From CAKSXP01 sp964609305 (GTDB taxonomy: Bacteria; Bacillota; Clostridia; Oscillospirales; Oscillospiraceae): 20,700 nt of DNA. Below, piece by piece: positions 8,366 through 16,481 of the stretch. Positions within the stretch are counted from its first letter, which is position 1, and each line of letters begins with the position of its first letter. A program made the translations under genes and the position numbers. The stretch lies in NCBI GenBank assembly GCA_964609305.1, contig CAZSRK010000036.1, forward strand, positions 1 to 20,700. Reading direction: 5' to 3'. The notes under the pieces were generated by a model. That model saw nothing but the letters and a program-made list of their open reading frames with translations, was not told the DNA's origin and did no database searches.

Positions 8366-9019
8366 TCAGTCACGCGCTCTGGCCACGGCAGCACATATGA
8401 CTCTTTCTGCACCCGCCATGCGCAGCATACGTGAGCACTCGGACAGCGTTGCTCCAGTGGTTACAACATCGTCTATGAGCAGGATGGTTTTCCCGTCGAT
8501 CAGCTCCGGATCAATAACTGTATATGCGCCTGCAATATTCGCGCGCCTTTGGGCTTCCCCGCCCAGGGAGGACTGTGCGGGCACATCCTTTTTTCTCAGG
8601 GTCTCGACAGCAACGTCGTCAAGCTCGAGAGCGGCGGCCATGGCAATAAGCATGGACTGGTCATAGCCACGGCTTTTCAGACGTTTGCTTGAGAGCGGCG
8701 CCCACGTAATCAGATCATATTTATCGTCCAGGTTCTCTCTAATGCAGTCGGCTATCAGCTTGCCATATGTCCCGGCATATCCAGTACACTCGCCGAATTT
8801 GAAGCGATGTATCGATTGACGCACATCATCCTCATAATACAGCGGAGCTATGCAATATTCGAAAAAATCGCCTTTCTGCTTTCCTCCTCCGCTGGTGCGC
8901 GGCAGCTTTTGGCGGCACTTGGCACAGACGGGGTCAGAAGAGCCGTCCCTAAGAAAGCTGTGACAGAAAACACATCGGGGCGGGAACAGTAGATCAAGAA
9001 AATGTGACAGAATACCCAT
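8366..9019 (-). CDS. comF: ComF-family phosphoribosyltransferase-like protein with zinc ribbon
   Basis: ComF-like proteins are needed for late steps of DNA uptake in naturally competent bacteria, and the family is also widespread in species not known to be competent. This copy has 217 residues. The N-terminal LLFPPRCVFC, with a second Cys-x2-Cys (VCAKC) some 20 residues on, is the zinc ribbon. The phosphoribosyltransferase half ends in the PRPP loop LLIDDVVTTGAT. YDLITWAPLSSKRLKSRGYDQS is the characteristic ComF/GntX central motif. I start it at ATG 9019, which has AGGAGG (9032-9027) seven bases upstream; a GTG two codons earlier would overlap that site. It lies 32 bp after recD2. The biochemical activity is not established by sequence. 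Confidence 0.92.
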   Translation of the reverse strand: MGILSHFLDLLFPPRCVFCHSFLRDGSSDPVCAKCRQKLPRTSGGGKQKGDFFEYCIAPLYYEDDVRQSIHRFKFGECTGYAGTYGKLIADCIRENLDDKYDLITWAPLSSKRLKSRGYDQSMLIAMAAALELDDVAVETLRKKDVPAQSSLGGEAQRRANIAGAYTVIDPELIDGKTILLIDDVVTTGATLSECSRMLRMAGAERVICAAVARARD

Positions 9020-9051
9020 AACCACACCTCCTGTTTCTAAGCTGGATCAGT

Positions 9052-11268
9052 TCAGGTATGCTCGTGTAGCATAACAAGCCTGGCCCGAAGGCCGCTGTAT
9101 CGTCCGGATCTGCTGTTGTTGTCTATCATTTGATTCAGGGTCTTTTCGCTCCCTACAAGGATAAGAAGATCCCGAGCCCTGGTAATTGCTGTATACAGGA
9201 CACTACGGGTGCACAATGCGGCGGGAACTCTGCCAACCGGCAGTATAACAGCCCTGTACTCACTGCCCTGCGACTTGTGTACGGTGATAGCAAATGCGTG
9301 CTCAAGTTCAGCCAGGTTGTCCACAGAGTACTCGACATATTTACCGTCAAAATCAACAGTCACAGCATCCAAACTGCTGACAGAAGATATGACGCCGACA
9401 TCACCATTAAAGACTCCCATTCCGACGGTCAGCCCCTGTGCATCCCTGCATACGGCATCATAATTGTTTTTGATCTGCATCACACGATCGCCGATTCTGT
9501 AAACACGATCGCCGAAAGTAATCTGCTGCTTATCCTCAGCCGGTGGGTTGAGCGCATTTTGAAGCAGGCTGTTAAGGCTATTTGTTCCCGTTTCGTACAG
9601 CCGTGTTGGGCACAGCACCTGTATATCCGTAGGCGGTATGCCCATATTTTTCGGCAGCCTGTCCCGGCAGAGACCAATGACAGTCTCCCCTATGCTTCCG
9701 GAGGCGGAGCGTCGCAGCAGAAACAAATCCCCCTTATTCTCCCGGAAATCGGGGTGTTCCCCCGCGTTTATCATGTGGGAATATGTAACGATGCGGCTTT
9801 CTTTCGCCTGACGGAACACCTCGGTAAGGCGAACCACCGGCAATACATCAGAACGTATTATATCTCGAAAAACATTCCCGGGGCCGACAGAAGGCAATTG
9901 ATCCGCATCTCCTACGAGTACCATGCGGCAGCCGGTGGGAAGCGCGCACAAAAGTGCCCTCATGAGCATTATATCAACCATTGAGCACTCGTCAAGGATT
10001 ATTGCATCACATCTGAGCGGATCGTCCTCATTTTTCTTGAAAGTTACGCACTCCCCGTCCTGGGAAAAGCCGGTGCCGAGCAACCTGTGCACTGTCTGCG
10101 CCTCACGGGCACAGATATCGCCAAGGCGCTTTGCAGCGCGCCCGGTTGGTGCGGCAAGCACAGTTTCAAGGCCCAGTCTGTCAAACATGGCAAGTATCGC
10201 ACGGACGGTTGTCGTTTTTCCGGTCCCCGGGCCGCCTGTTATAACCATCACCTGTTCCCGGGCAGCAATGCGCAGAGTTTCTTTCTGCTTTGGTGCATAT
10301 TCTATACCAAGCTTTGCCTCAAGCCAGGAAGTAATATTCTCCATTTTGTCTGGCAGCTCGTTTTTCTGCGCGGACATAATGGTGAGCCTTTCAGCAGTGT
10401 AGCGCTCAGCCTCATAGAGACGTGACAGATAGCAGGCACGAACTCCGGCTATATCCTCCCGTACGATTTCTCCATCGTCACAGAGGACCTCCAGCCCCTC
10501 ATAAACGGAGTCAAGATCTACGCCTATGAGCTGTGCAGTCACCGTCGTAAGCTTTTCCTCGGGAATAAAGCAGTGCCCGTTTGTCTGATTATGTATCAGT
10601 TCATATATAATAGCAGCCGAAACACGGGACGGGTCGTCGGCTTCAAATCCCAGCTTCACGGCAAGCTCGTCGGCCTCGTGAAAGTCGGCACCAATGTGAT
10701 CTGAGGAGAGTATATAAGGGTTTTCCTTTATCTTCTCAACAGCTCCGTCACCGTAATAGCGATAAAGACGCATGGCCAGTGTCGGTTTGAGTCCGTATTG
10801 GCCCATGAAGTCGAGCAGCCGCCTTATCCCCATACGCCGTCGATATTCGGCTGACATCTCTTTTGCCTTGCTCAGGGAGATTCCCCTAATTTTCGCCAGT
10901 TCTTCCGGATGATTTTCAATTATCTCAAGGCTTTCGTCACTGAATCGGGAAACGATCATGGCCGCAGTCGCGGCGCCTATCCCCTTTATGGCCCGGCTGG
11001 CGAGGAATTCATAAATCGCCTCCTCGCCCAACGGCACACGGCGCTGTGTGCGTTCAGCGCGAAACTGCCGCCCGTACGTCGCGTGATTTGTCCACCGTCC
11101 AACTGCATCAAGCTCTTCCCCGACGGCGGCATAAGGTATATACCCTGTAACAGTCGTCTCCTCGCCGCTGTTATCGACTATCGTTAGTACCGTGTATCCG
11201 TTTTCGCTGTTTTCATATATGACCGAGCTTATCCTGCCGGATAAGCTCGAAAGCTGCTTTTCAGCCAT
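9052..11268 (-). CDS. recD2: ATP-dependent RecD2-like DNA helicase
   Basis: RecD2 is a superfamily 1B 5'-to-3' DNA helicase found in bacteria that lack a RecBC partner; it helps replication-fork and mismatch or double-strand-break repair. The protein (738 residues) has an N-terminal OB-like domain (SGRISSVIYENSENGYTVL), a helix-hairpin-helix region (IKGIGAATAAMIV), then helicase motif I GGPGTGKTTTV near residue 344, motif II DECSMVD, motif III GDADQLPSVG, motif V AITVHKSQGSEY and motif VI YTAITRARDLLILVG. No frameshift is visible. The start is ATG 11268: a GGAGGGG site lies just upstream, and a longer frame to 11337 would only read through the preceding gene. Start and upstream stop overlap by 8 bp, indicating translational coupling. 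Confidence 0.95.
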   Translation of the reverse strand: MAEKQLSSLSGRISSVIYENSENGYTVLTIVDNSGEETTVTGYIPYAAVGEELDAVGRWTNHATYGRQFRAERTQRRVPLGEEAIYEFLASRAIKGIGAATAAMIVSRFSDESLEIIENHPEELAKIRGISLSKAKEMSAEYRRRMGIRRLLDFMGQYGLKPTLAMRLYRYYGDGAVEKIKENPYILSSDHIGADFHEADELAVKLGFEADDPSRVSAAIIYELIHNQTNGHCFIPEEKLTTVTAQLIGVDLDSVYEGLEVLCDDGEIVREDIAGVRACYLSRLYEAERYTAERLTIMSAQKNELPDKMENITSWLEAKLGIEYAPKQKETLRIAAREQVMVITGGPGTGKTTTVRAILAMFDRLGLETVLAAPTGRAAKRLGDICAREAQTVHRLLGTGFSQDGECVTFKKNEDDPLRCDAIILDECSMVDIMLMRALLCALPTGCRMVLVGDADQLPSVGPGNVFRDIIRSDVLPVVRLTEVFRQAKESRIVTYSHMINAGEHPDFRENKGDLFLLRRSASGSIGETVIGLCRDRLPKNMGIPPTDIQVLCPTRLYETGTNSLNSLLQNALNPPAEDKQQITFGDRVYRIGDRVMQIKNNYDAVCRDAQGLTVGMGVFNGDVGVISSVSSLDAVTVDFDGKYVEYSVDNLAELEHAFAITVHKSQGSEYRAVILPVGRVPAALCTRSVLYTAITRARDLLILVGSEKTLNQMIDNNSRSGRYSGLRARLVMLHEHT

Positions 11269-11572
11269 CCATGCCCCTCCGCAATACAATGCTGTTATCC
11301 CTTGCCAGTTCCTCGGCGATCGCCAGCGATTCCTCATCCATACCCAAATCTAGAATCTCAATTTCAGCGGGTATGGTACCGTTGGTAGACAGCCAAACGA
11401 GTGTTTTTACCGTGTTTTCAAGCTCTGGGACGCTGTCTTTCGCGCTGACGCTGATTTTGATGTTCAGCCCCTGCCCAAGCCTCAAAGGCCTTAACAGCAG
11501 GGATTTCAGATACCAGGTAAAAGTCATAATAGCCGCACAAATGAAAAACGAAATCAGTATTTCTCGCACCAT
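11261..11572 (-). CDS. Small membrane-anchored protein of unknown function
   Basis: A 103-residue protein I do not recognise. Residues 4 to about 22 (EILISFFICAAIMTFTWYL) form one hydrophobic segment near the N terminus, followed by Arg/Lys residues, so the rest is probably cytoplasmic. The remaining about 75 residues are soluble and alpha/beta in character (IKISVSAKD, ELENTVKTLVWL, AEIEILDLGMDEESLAIAEEL), reminiscent of a small ferredoxin-like or glycosyltransferase-fragment fold, but no motif is decisive. GGAGGG lies six bases before the ATG. It begins 44 bp after the COG2426 gene and its stop overlaps the recD2 start, so it is made together with both. That it is translated is well supported by the packing; its function is not. 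Confidence 0.75.
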   Translation of the reverse strand: MVREILISFFICAAIMTFTWYLKSLLLRPLRLGQGLNIKISVSAKDSVPELENTVKTLVWLSTNGTIPAEIEILDLGMDEESLAIAEELARDNSIVLRRGMDG

Positions 11573-11616
11573 ATCTTTCCCTCCTGCAACATACTATGCA
11601 GGCAAAAGTCAATGGT

Positions 11617-12099
11617 TCAAGTGAAAATGGCGGCAATCCCCACACTCAGGCCCGTTATGAGAAAGCCGGCTATTATTACGCCGATAGCTATTGCCGGGAG
11701 CGCACTCCTCATGCGCATGTTGGCAATGGCGGCGATAAGCGAACCAGTCCATGCCCCGGTGCCCGGCAGCGGGATTGCCACAAAAAACAGCAAGCCGAAA
11801 AACTCAAAAGTGTGTATTGTCTCCCACTTTCCCTCAGCTCTTTTTTCAAGCCGCGCAACAAGCCTTTCAAGCTTTGCGCTCTTTCTGCGCAGAAAGGCAA
11901 AAATCCGTCTGATAAACAAAATGATGAAGGGCGAAGGGATGAGGTTGCCAATAACCCCGGCTAAAAGCGCCACCCAGGGGTGCAGGCCCAAAGAGATGCC
12001 AAGCGGTATGGCGCCGCGCAGCTCAACGACGGGCAGCATAGCGACAGCGAGCGTGGTAATAAACGCCCCAAACTTGTCTGTAATGAGTTCCAGAAGCAA
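11617..12099 (-). CDS. COG2426 / small multi-drug export family membrane protein
   Basis: A 160-residue integral membrane protein with the pattern of the Sm_multidrug_ex family (PF06695, COG2426): an N-terminal ELRGAIPLGISLG motif, GNLIPSPFIILFI, a basic cytoplasmic stretch (RRKSAKLERLVARLEKRAEGK), FFGLLFFVAIPLPGTGAWTGSLIAA and a final hydrophobic helix. The motif arrangement resembles DedA/SNARE-associated membrane proteins; the transport role is only a family label. The start is probably TTG 12099, because GGAG sits six bases before it and no ATG is available in that segment. It follows the uvrA stop by 15 bp, so it is co-transcribed with uvrA. Confidence 0.88.
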   Translation of the reverse strand: MLLELITDKFGAFITTLAVAMLPVVELRGAIPLGISLGLHPWVALLAGVIGNLIPSPFIILFIRRIFAFLRRKSAKLERLVARLEKRAEGKWETIHTFEFFGLLFFVAIPLPGTGAWTGSLIAAIANMRMRSALPAIAIGVIIAGFLITGLSVGIAAIFT

Positions 12100-12114
12100 T
12101 GCAATCTCCGCCTT

Positions 12115-14943
12115 TCATCTTTCAAGAACCTTTTTCAGAAAGGCGCCTGTTGCACTCGTCTCACAGTTTGCGCACTCCTCCGGAGTTCCAGCAAAGACAA
12201 GTTCTCCTCCGCCGTCGCCGCCGTCCGGACCAAGATCAATAATATGATCCGCGGACTTTATGACATCAAGATTATGCTCTATAACAATAACAGTGTTGCC
12301 AGCGTCGGTCAGGCGCTGGAGTATTTGTATAAGCTTGTGCACATCCGCCACATGCAGACCCGTTGTGGGCTCGTCAAGAACGTACACAGTTTTTCCGGTG
12401 CTGCGTTTTGACAGCTCCGTTGCCATCTTAACCCTTTGCGCCTCCCCGCCGGAGAGTGTCGTGCTCGATTGTCCAAGTTTTATATAACCAAGACCAACGT
12501 CGTACAGTGTCTGTATCTTATCTCGAATTTTAGGGATGTTCTGGAAATAATCAAGCGCCTCCTCAACAGTCAGATCAAGCACATCGGCAATGTTCTTGCC
12601 CTTATATCTGACCTCGAGCGTCTCTCGGTTATAGCGTTTTCCCTTGCAAACCTCGCACGGCACATAGACGTCCGGCAGAAAATGCATCTCGATCTTTATC
12701 AGGCCGTCGCCGGCACATGCCTCGCACCTGCCGCCTTTTGCATTGAAGGAAAATCTGCCGGCGGTATATCCTCTCATTTTAGATTCGTTTGTACCGGCAA
12801 AGAGCTCCCTTATGTCGCTGAACACTCCGGTATATGTAACCGGATTTGATCTGGGTGTTCTGCCTATCGGACTCTGGTCAATGGCTATTATTTTGTCGAC
12901 GTATTCTATCCCCTCGATCTCCCGGAACTTACCCGGGCGAACTTTGCTGCGATTGAGCTCCGCTGCAAGTTTTTTATACAATATCTCGTTTATAAGAGAG
13001 GATTTCCCGCTGCCGGAAACACCGGTTACACAGGTAAATGCACCGAGAGGGATCTCAACGTCTATGTTTTTCAGATTGTTCTCCTGAGCTCCGCGGATAA
13101 CCAGCTTCTTCCCGTTCCCACTTCGCCTGACAGCGGGTACGGGCACACTCTTTGCGCCCGTTAGATACTGTCCGGTAATTGAATCTTTACACGCGCATAT
13201 CTCATCCAGTGTGCCCGCGCACACTACTTCGCCACCGTGTATGCCCGCACCAGGACCGATGTCAACGATATAATCAGCTGCCCGTATGGTGTCCTCGTCA
13301 TGCTCGACAACGATTAGAGTATTGCCGATATCGCGCAGATCCCTCAGAGTCTTTATAAGTTTTTCGTTGTCCCTCTGGTGCAGGCCGATGCTGGGCTCGT
13401 CAAGGATATACAGCACGCCTACAAGGGAAGAACCTATCTGCGTTGCCAGACGTATCCGCTGGCTTTCCCCACCCGAGAGGGTCGCCGCAGCACGCGACAG
13501 GGACAGATATTGAAGGCCAACACTCTGGAGAAAGCCCAACCGGCTCTTTATCTCCTTCAGTATTCTGTCGGCAATCACGGCATCTTTTCCACTGAGGACC
13601 AGGTTATTTATGAATTCAAGCTCATCCGTCACGGACATCTCACAAAACTGGGCAATATTCAATCCTCCGACCGTGACAGCGAGGACCTCTTTCTTCAGCC
13701 TTCTGCCGCCGCAATCAGGGCAGGGCCGCTCTGCCATGCATTCTTCCAGTTCGTTTCGCATTGCTGGGCTTTGAGTTTCGCGATAACGCCGCTCGACATT
13801 GTTTGCAATACCCTCAAACGGCTGCTTGAGAGTACCCCTCCCCCGTGCCTGGTCATAGTGCAGAGTCAACTTTTCACCCTTTGTCCCGTAAAGGATGACG
13901 TCCAAAACTTCTTTTGAGAGGTTTTTTATCGGCTCAGTCAGACTGAAATGATATTTTTTCGCCAGCGCCTCAAAGTACATTCTTGCGATGCTGTCAGACT
14001 TTATATTTCCCCAGCCGGAGGCGCAGATACCGCCGTCGAATATCGAAAGGGAGGGATTTGGGATAATAAGCTGAGGATCGACAACAAGCTGCATCCCAAG
14101 CCCGCCGCAGGTTGGGCAGGCACCGTATGGATTGTTGAAGGAAAACGCGCGCGGTGAGAGCTCCTCAATAGAAATGCCGCAGTCCGGGCAGGAATAGTTC
14201 TGCGAAAAGAGCATCTCCTGGCCCATGTCGAGAATGTCAATAATGACAAGCCCGCCAGTCAATGACGAGGCAGTCTCTATCGACCCGGTAAGCCGCGAGC
14301 CAATATCCTCCCTTATCACAAGCCTGTCGACGACGATCTCGATATTGTGCTTTTTATTCTTATCAAGCTCTACCTTTTCGCTAAGGTCATAAATGCTCCC
14401 ATCTACGCGCACACGGACGTAGCCGGAGCGGGCAGCATCCTCAAAAACCTTCTGATGCTCGCCTTTTCTCGCCCTAACCACAGGGGCAAGTATCTGTATC
14501 CTTGTCGCCTGAGGCAATTCCAGAACCTGGTCGACTATCTGATCGACAGTCTGCTGCTTAATCTCTTTGCCACACTTGGGGCAGTGCGGAATTCCTATCC
14601 TTGCCCACAGCAGGCGAAGGTAATCGTATATCTCCGTGACTGTTCCAACGGTAGAACGCGGGTTTCGCGATGTAGTCTTTTGATCGATGGATATGGCCGG
14701 GGACAGCCCCTCAATATAGTCCAAATCCGGCTTGTCCATTTGACCAAGGAATTGTCTTGCATATGACGAGAGACTCTCGACATATCTTCTCTGGCCCTCC
14801 GCATAAATAGTGTCGAAAGCCAGACTGGATTTGCCGCTGCCCGAAAGCCCGGTAAAAACAACCAGTTCGTCACGCGGAACCTCAAGATTGATGTTTTTAA
14901 GATTGTTTTCTCTTGCGCCTTTGATGATTATTTTTTCGTGCAT
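12115..14943 (-). CDS. uvrA: Excinuclease ABC subunit A
   Basis: UvrA is the ABC-type ATPase dimer that scans DNA for bulky lesions and loads UvrB in nucleotide excision repair. The 942-residue length is normal. The first ATPase half has Walker A GLSGSGKSSLAFDTIYAEG, with its signature LSGGESQRIRLATQIGS split off by the UvrB-binding and insertion domains. The second half has GVSGSGKSSLINEILYK and LSGGEAQRVKMATEL. Cys-x2-Cys pairs (CPKC, CPDC with CPTC, CEAC with CEVC) mark the zinc modules, and the glycine-rich hairpin follows CEVCKGKR. It is the first gene of the operon running to mreB and has its own promoter. No uvrB or uvrC is in the window. Confidence 0.98.
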   Translation of the reverse strand: MHEKIIIKGARENNLKNINLEVPRDELVVFTGLSGSGKSSLAFDTIYAEGQRRYVESLSSYARQFLGQMDKPDLDYIEGLSPAISIDQKTTSRNPRSTVGTVTEIYDYLRLLWARIGIPHCPKCGKEIKQQTVDQIVDQVLELPQATRIQILAPVVRARKGEHQKVFEDAARSGYVRVRVDGSIYDLSEKVELDKNKKHNIEIVVDRLVIREDIGSRLTGSIETASSLTGGLVIIDILDMGQEMLFSQNYSCPDCGISIEELSPRAFSFNNPYGACPTCGGLGMQLVVDPQLIIPNPSLSIFDGGICASGWGNIKSDSIARMYFEALAKKYHFSLTEPIKNLSKEVLDVILYGTKGEKLTLHYDQARGRGTLKQPFEGIANNVERRYRETQSPAMRNELEECMAERPCPDCGGRRLKKEVLAVTVGGLNIAQFCEMSVTDELEFINNLVLSGKDAVIADRILKEIKSRLGFLQSVGLQYLSLSRAAATLSGGESQRIRLATQIGSSLVGVLYILDEPSIGLHQRDNEKLIKTLRDLRDIGNTLIVVEHDEDTIRAADYIVDIGPGAGIHGGEVVCAGTLDEICACKDSITGQYLTGAKSVPVPAVRRSGNGKKLVIRGAQENNLKNIDVEIPLGAFTCVTGVSGSGKSSLINEILYKKLAAELNRSKVRPGKFREIEGIEYVDKIIAIDQSPIGRTPRSNPVTYTGVFSDIRELFAGTNESKMRGYTAGRFSFNAKGGRCEACAGDGLIKIEMHFLPDVYVPCEVCKGKRYNRETLEVRYKGKNIADVLDLTVEEALDYFQNIPKIRDKIQTLYDVGLGYIKLGQSSTTLSGGEAQRVKMATELSKRSTGKTVYVLDEPTTGLHVADVHKLIQILQRLTDAGNTVIVIEHNLDVIKSADHIIDLGPDGGDGGGELVFAGTPEECANCETSATGAFLKKVLER

Positions 14944-14980
14944 GTATCCAAAACCTCAAATCACGAGCTTTTATCTTGTT

Positions 14981-15009
14981 ATTATACATCTTTTTTGCAG
15001 CACTTACAA
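14981..15009 (-). promoter_or_regulatory. Promoter of the uvrA-recD2-comF-mreB operon
   Basis: On the minus strand, TTGTAA (15009-15004), a 17-base spacer and a perfect TATAAT (14986-14981) lie about 40 bases before the uvrA ATG. The same TTGTAA-N17-TATAAT form drives murC and cca. The -35 overlaps one of two direct repeats. Confidence 0.75.
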
Positions 15010-15048
15010 CCAGAAAAGCATGTCTCGTAAACAACGCGAAAAGCATGT
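15006..15048. repeat. Two 18-bp direct repeats at the uvrA promoter (candidate operator)
   Basis: acaaccagaaaagcatgt (15006-15023) and acaacgcgaaaagcatgt (15031-15048) match at 16 of 18 positions, start 25 bp apart and are separated by 7 bp. The first overlaps the uvrA -35 hexamer. No Bacillus-type LexA box is evident, so the binding protein, if any, is unknown. Confidence 0.6.
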
Positions 15049-15102
15049 TAATATTCGATTAATATATGGAATTATTTTACTGTGGCGAAACTTAACAATT
15101 TA

Positions 15103-15131
15103 TTGATATTTAGCGTATATGATGATATAAT
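15103..15131 (+). promoter_or_regulatory. Promoter of the FHA/PP2C/kinase operon
   Basis: TTGATA (15103-15108), exactly 17 bases, and TATAAT (15126-15131) precede the first gene. A second TATAAT (15135-15140) lacks a good -35. The leader to ATG 15180 is about 40 bases and includes GGGGGAG just before the start. Confidence 0.75.
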
Positions 15132-15179
15132 TTGTATAATTATTTATTTGCGCGTTAATTATTTTCGGGGGAGAATAAA

Positions 15180-16481
15180 ATGTTGACGCTCAGTATAATT
15201 TGCGGCGGTAAAGCAGCTGAGACAATCATGCTTGAAAACTTTGGCAAAGATATTATAAGCTTTGGTTCCGCAGCAAACAATGATATAGTCATAAGCTCTC
15301 AGTATGTGTCGCATCATCATGGATTTTTTATGATACAAGGCGATGCAGTCACGATCCAGGACAACAACAGTACAAACGGGCTATATTATAACGGACAGCG
15401 TATATCAAACCTGAGGCTGTATGATGGTATGACCATACATATCGACGACCCCATGTCACCCAGGGAGATGGGTGTTGTCATGATAGTCAGCAAATCCGAT
15501 AAGCGCGAGATATGGAGAAGCTTTTCCATTTCCGGTAAAAGCACCGTAACCATTGGCAGGAACCGGGACTGCGATATCTGCCTTCCCCATATCGGCGTCT
15601 CCCGTCTGCACGCGAAAATAGTATGGGAATCTGACGGTTGGTACATTATCGATAATAACAGCACTAACGGCGTCAGCATCAACGGGTATATTCTCAGTCG
15701 CCGTGCACGGCTGCGCGAAAATGACGTCATCATAATAACGAATACACGTATTGTCTTTAACAGTGGCGTCATCTTGTACATGATCCCCGAAAACGGTATC
15801 GGTTTGGACACTGTGGATATTGTGCGTGTGGTTAAATCTGCTGGAAAGCAGAAAGTTGTAACCAATCATATCACGCTTTCTATAAACCCCTGTGAATTTG
15901 TCGCCATAATAGGCGGCTCCGGAGCCGGAAAATCGACCTTCATGAACTGTATCAGCGGAAATGTCAGGGCAGATTCCGGCACAGTGAGAATAAACAACGA
16001 AGATTTTTACGCAAACTACGGCGTAATGAAAAATATAGTCGGCTATGTCCCACAGCAGGATATAGTGTACGACAGGCTTACTTTGTGGGATATGCTTATG
16101 TATGCCGCACGGCTGCGTATGCCCACAGACGCCAGCAAAAAGGAATATGAGCAGCGTGTAAAGCAGGTTATAGCTACCGTAGAGCTTACCGGACACGAGA
16201 ACTCGATGATCAGCAGCCTGTCAGGCGGTCAGAAAAAGCGGGCCAGCATCGCTGTTGAGCTTCTCAGCGATCCCAGTCTGTTTTTTCTCGACGAACCGAC
16301 AAGCGGGCTGGATCCGGGAACCGAGCGCAATCTTATGCGCACGCTCAAGAACATGTCCAGGGCAGGCAAGACCGTCATTCTCGTGACTCACAACACACTG
16401 AATCTGCATCTGTGCAACAAGATCATCTTTCTTGGCTCTGGCGGCAGTCTGTGTTTTTTGGCCCGCCAGCAGAGGCACTGA
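15180..16481 (+). CDS. FHA-FHA-ABC ATPase, N-terminal part of a frameshifted ABCG-like exporter
   Basis: The 433-residue frame holds two forkhead-associated domains, which bind phosphothreonine peptides: residues about 22-95 (GSAANNDIVI at 29-38, SxxH, NSTNG at 63-67) and about 117-195 (IGRNRDCDI at 125-133, SRLH, NSTNG at 160-164). An ABC ATPase follows: Walker A GGSGAGKS (245-252), Q-loop Gln292, signature LSGGQ (347-351), Walker B LFFLDE (367-372) and switch His404. All catalytic residues are present. The frame stops just after the ATPase, while the matching FGPP segment and the permease continue in the -1 frame, so the natural product is almost certainly one fused half-transporter of about 757 residues (15180-17452). 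GGGGGAG, six bases before the ATG, supports the start. Its substrate is unknown. Confidence 0.88.
   Translation: MLTLSIICGGKAAETIMLENFGKDIISFGSAANNDIVISSQYVSHHHGFFMIQGDAVTIQDNNSTNGLYYNGQRISNLRLYDGMTIHIDDPMSPREMGVVMIVSKSDKREIWRSFSISGKSTVTIGRNRDCDICLPHIGVSRLHAKIVWESDGWYIIDNNSTNGVSINGYILSRRARLRENDVIIITNTRIVFNSGVILYMIPENGIGLDTVDIVRVVKSAGKQKVVTNHITLSINPCEFVAIIGGSGAGKSTFMNCISGNVRADSGTVRINNEDFYANYGVMKNIVGYVPQQDIVYDRLTLWDMLMYAARLRMPTDASKKEYEQRVKQVIATVELTGHENSMISSLSGGQKKRASIAVELLSDPSLFFLDEPTSGLDPGTERNLMRTLKNMSRAGKTVILVTHNTLNLHLCNKIIFLGSGGSLCFLARQQRH
16454..16460 (+). other. T TTT TTG heptamer at the frame break (possible -1 frameshift site)
   Basis: In the upstream frame the codons are TGT TTT TTG, giving the X XXY YYZ pattern T TTT TTG. 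A -1 slip here continues as GGC CCG CCA into the permease frame. Equally, one extra T (a run of seven) would join the frames directly. I see no clear upstream ribosome-binding-like stimulator and only weak pairings downstream. Confidence 0.6.

Noticed and set aside
9130..9984. 284-codon plus-strand open frame opposite recD2
   Set aside because: It is antisense to conserved helicase motifs V and VI and shows no domain or ribosome binding site of its own.
14944..15179. LexA/SOS box upstream of uvrA
   Set aside because: The nearest match, cgaaaagcatgtta, breaks the Bacillus consensus at the centre and spacing. It is better explained as part of the direct repeats.
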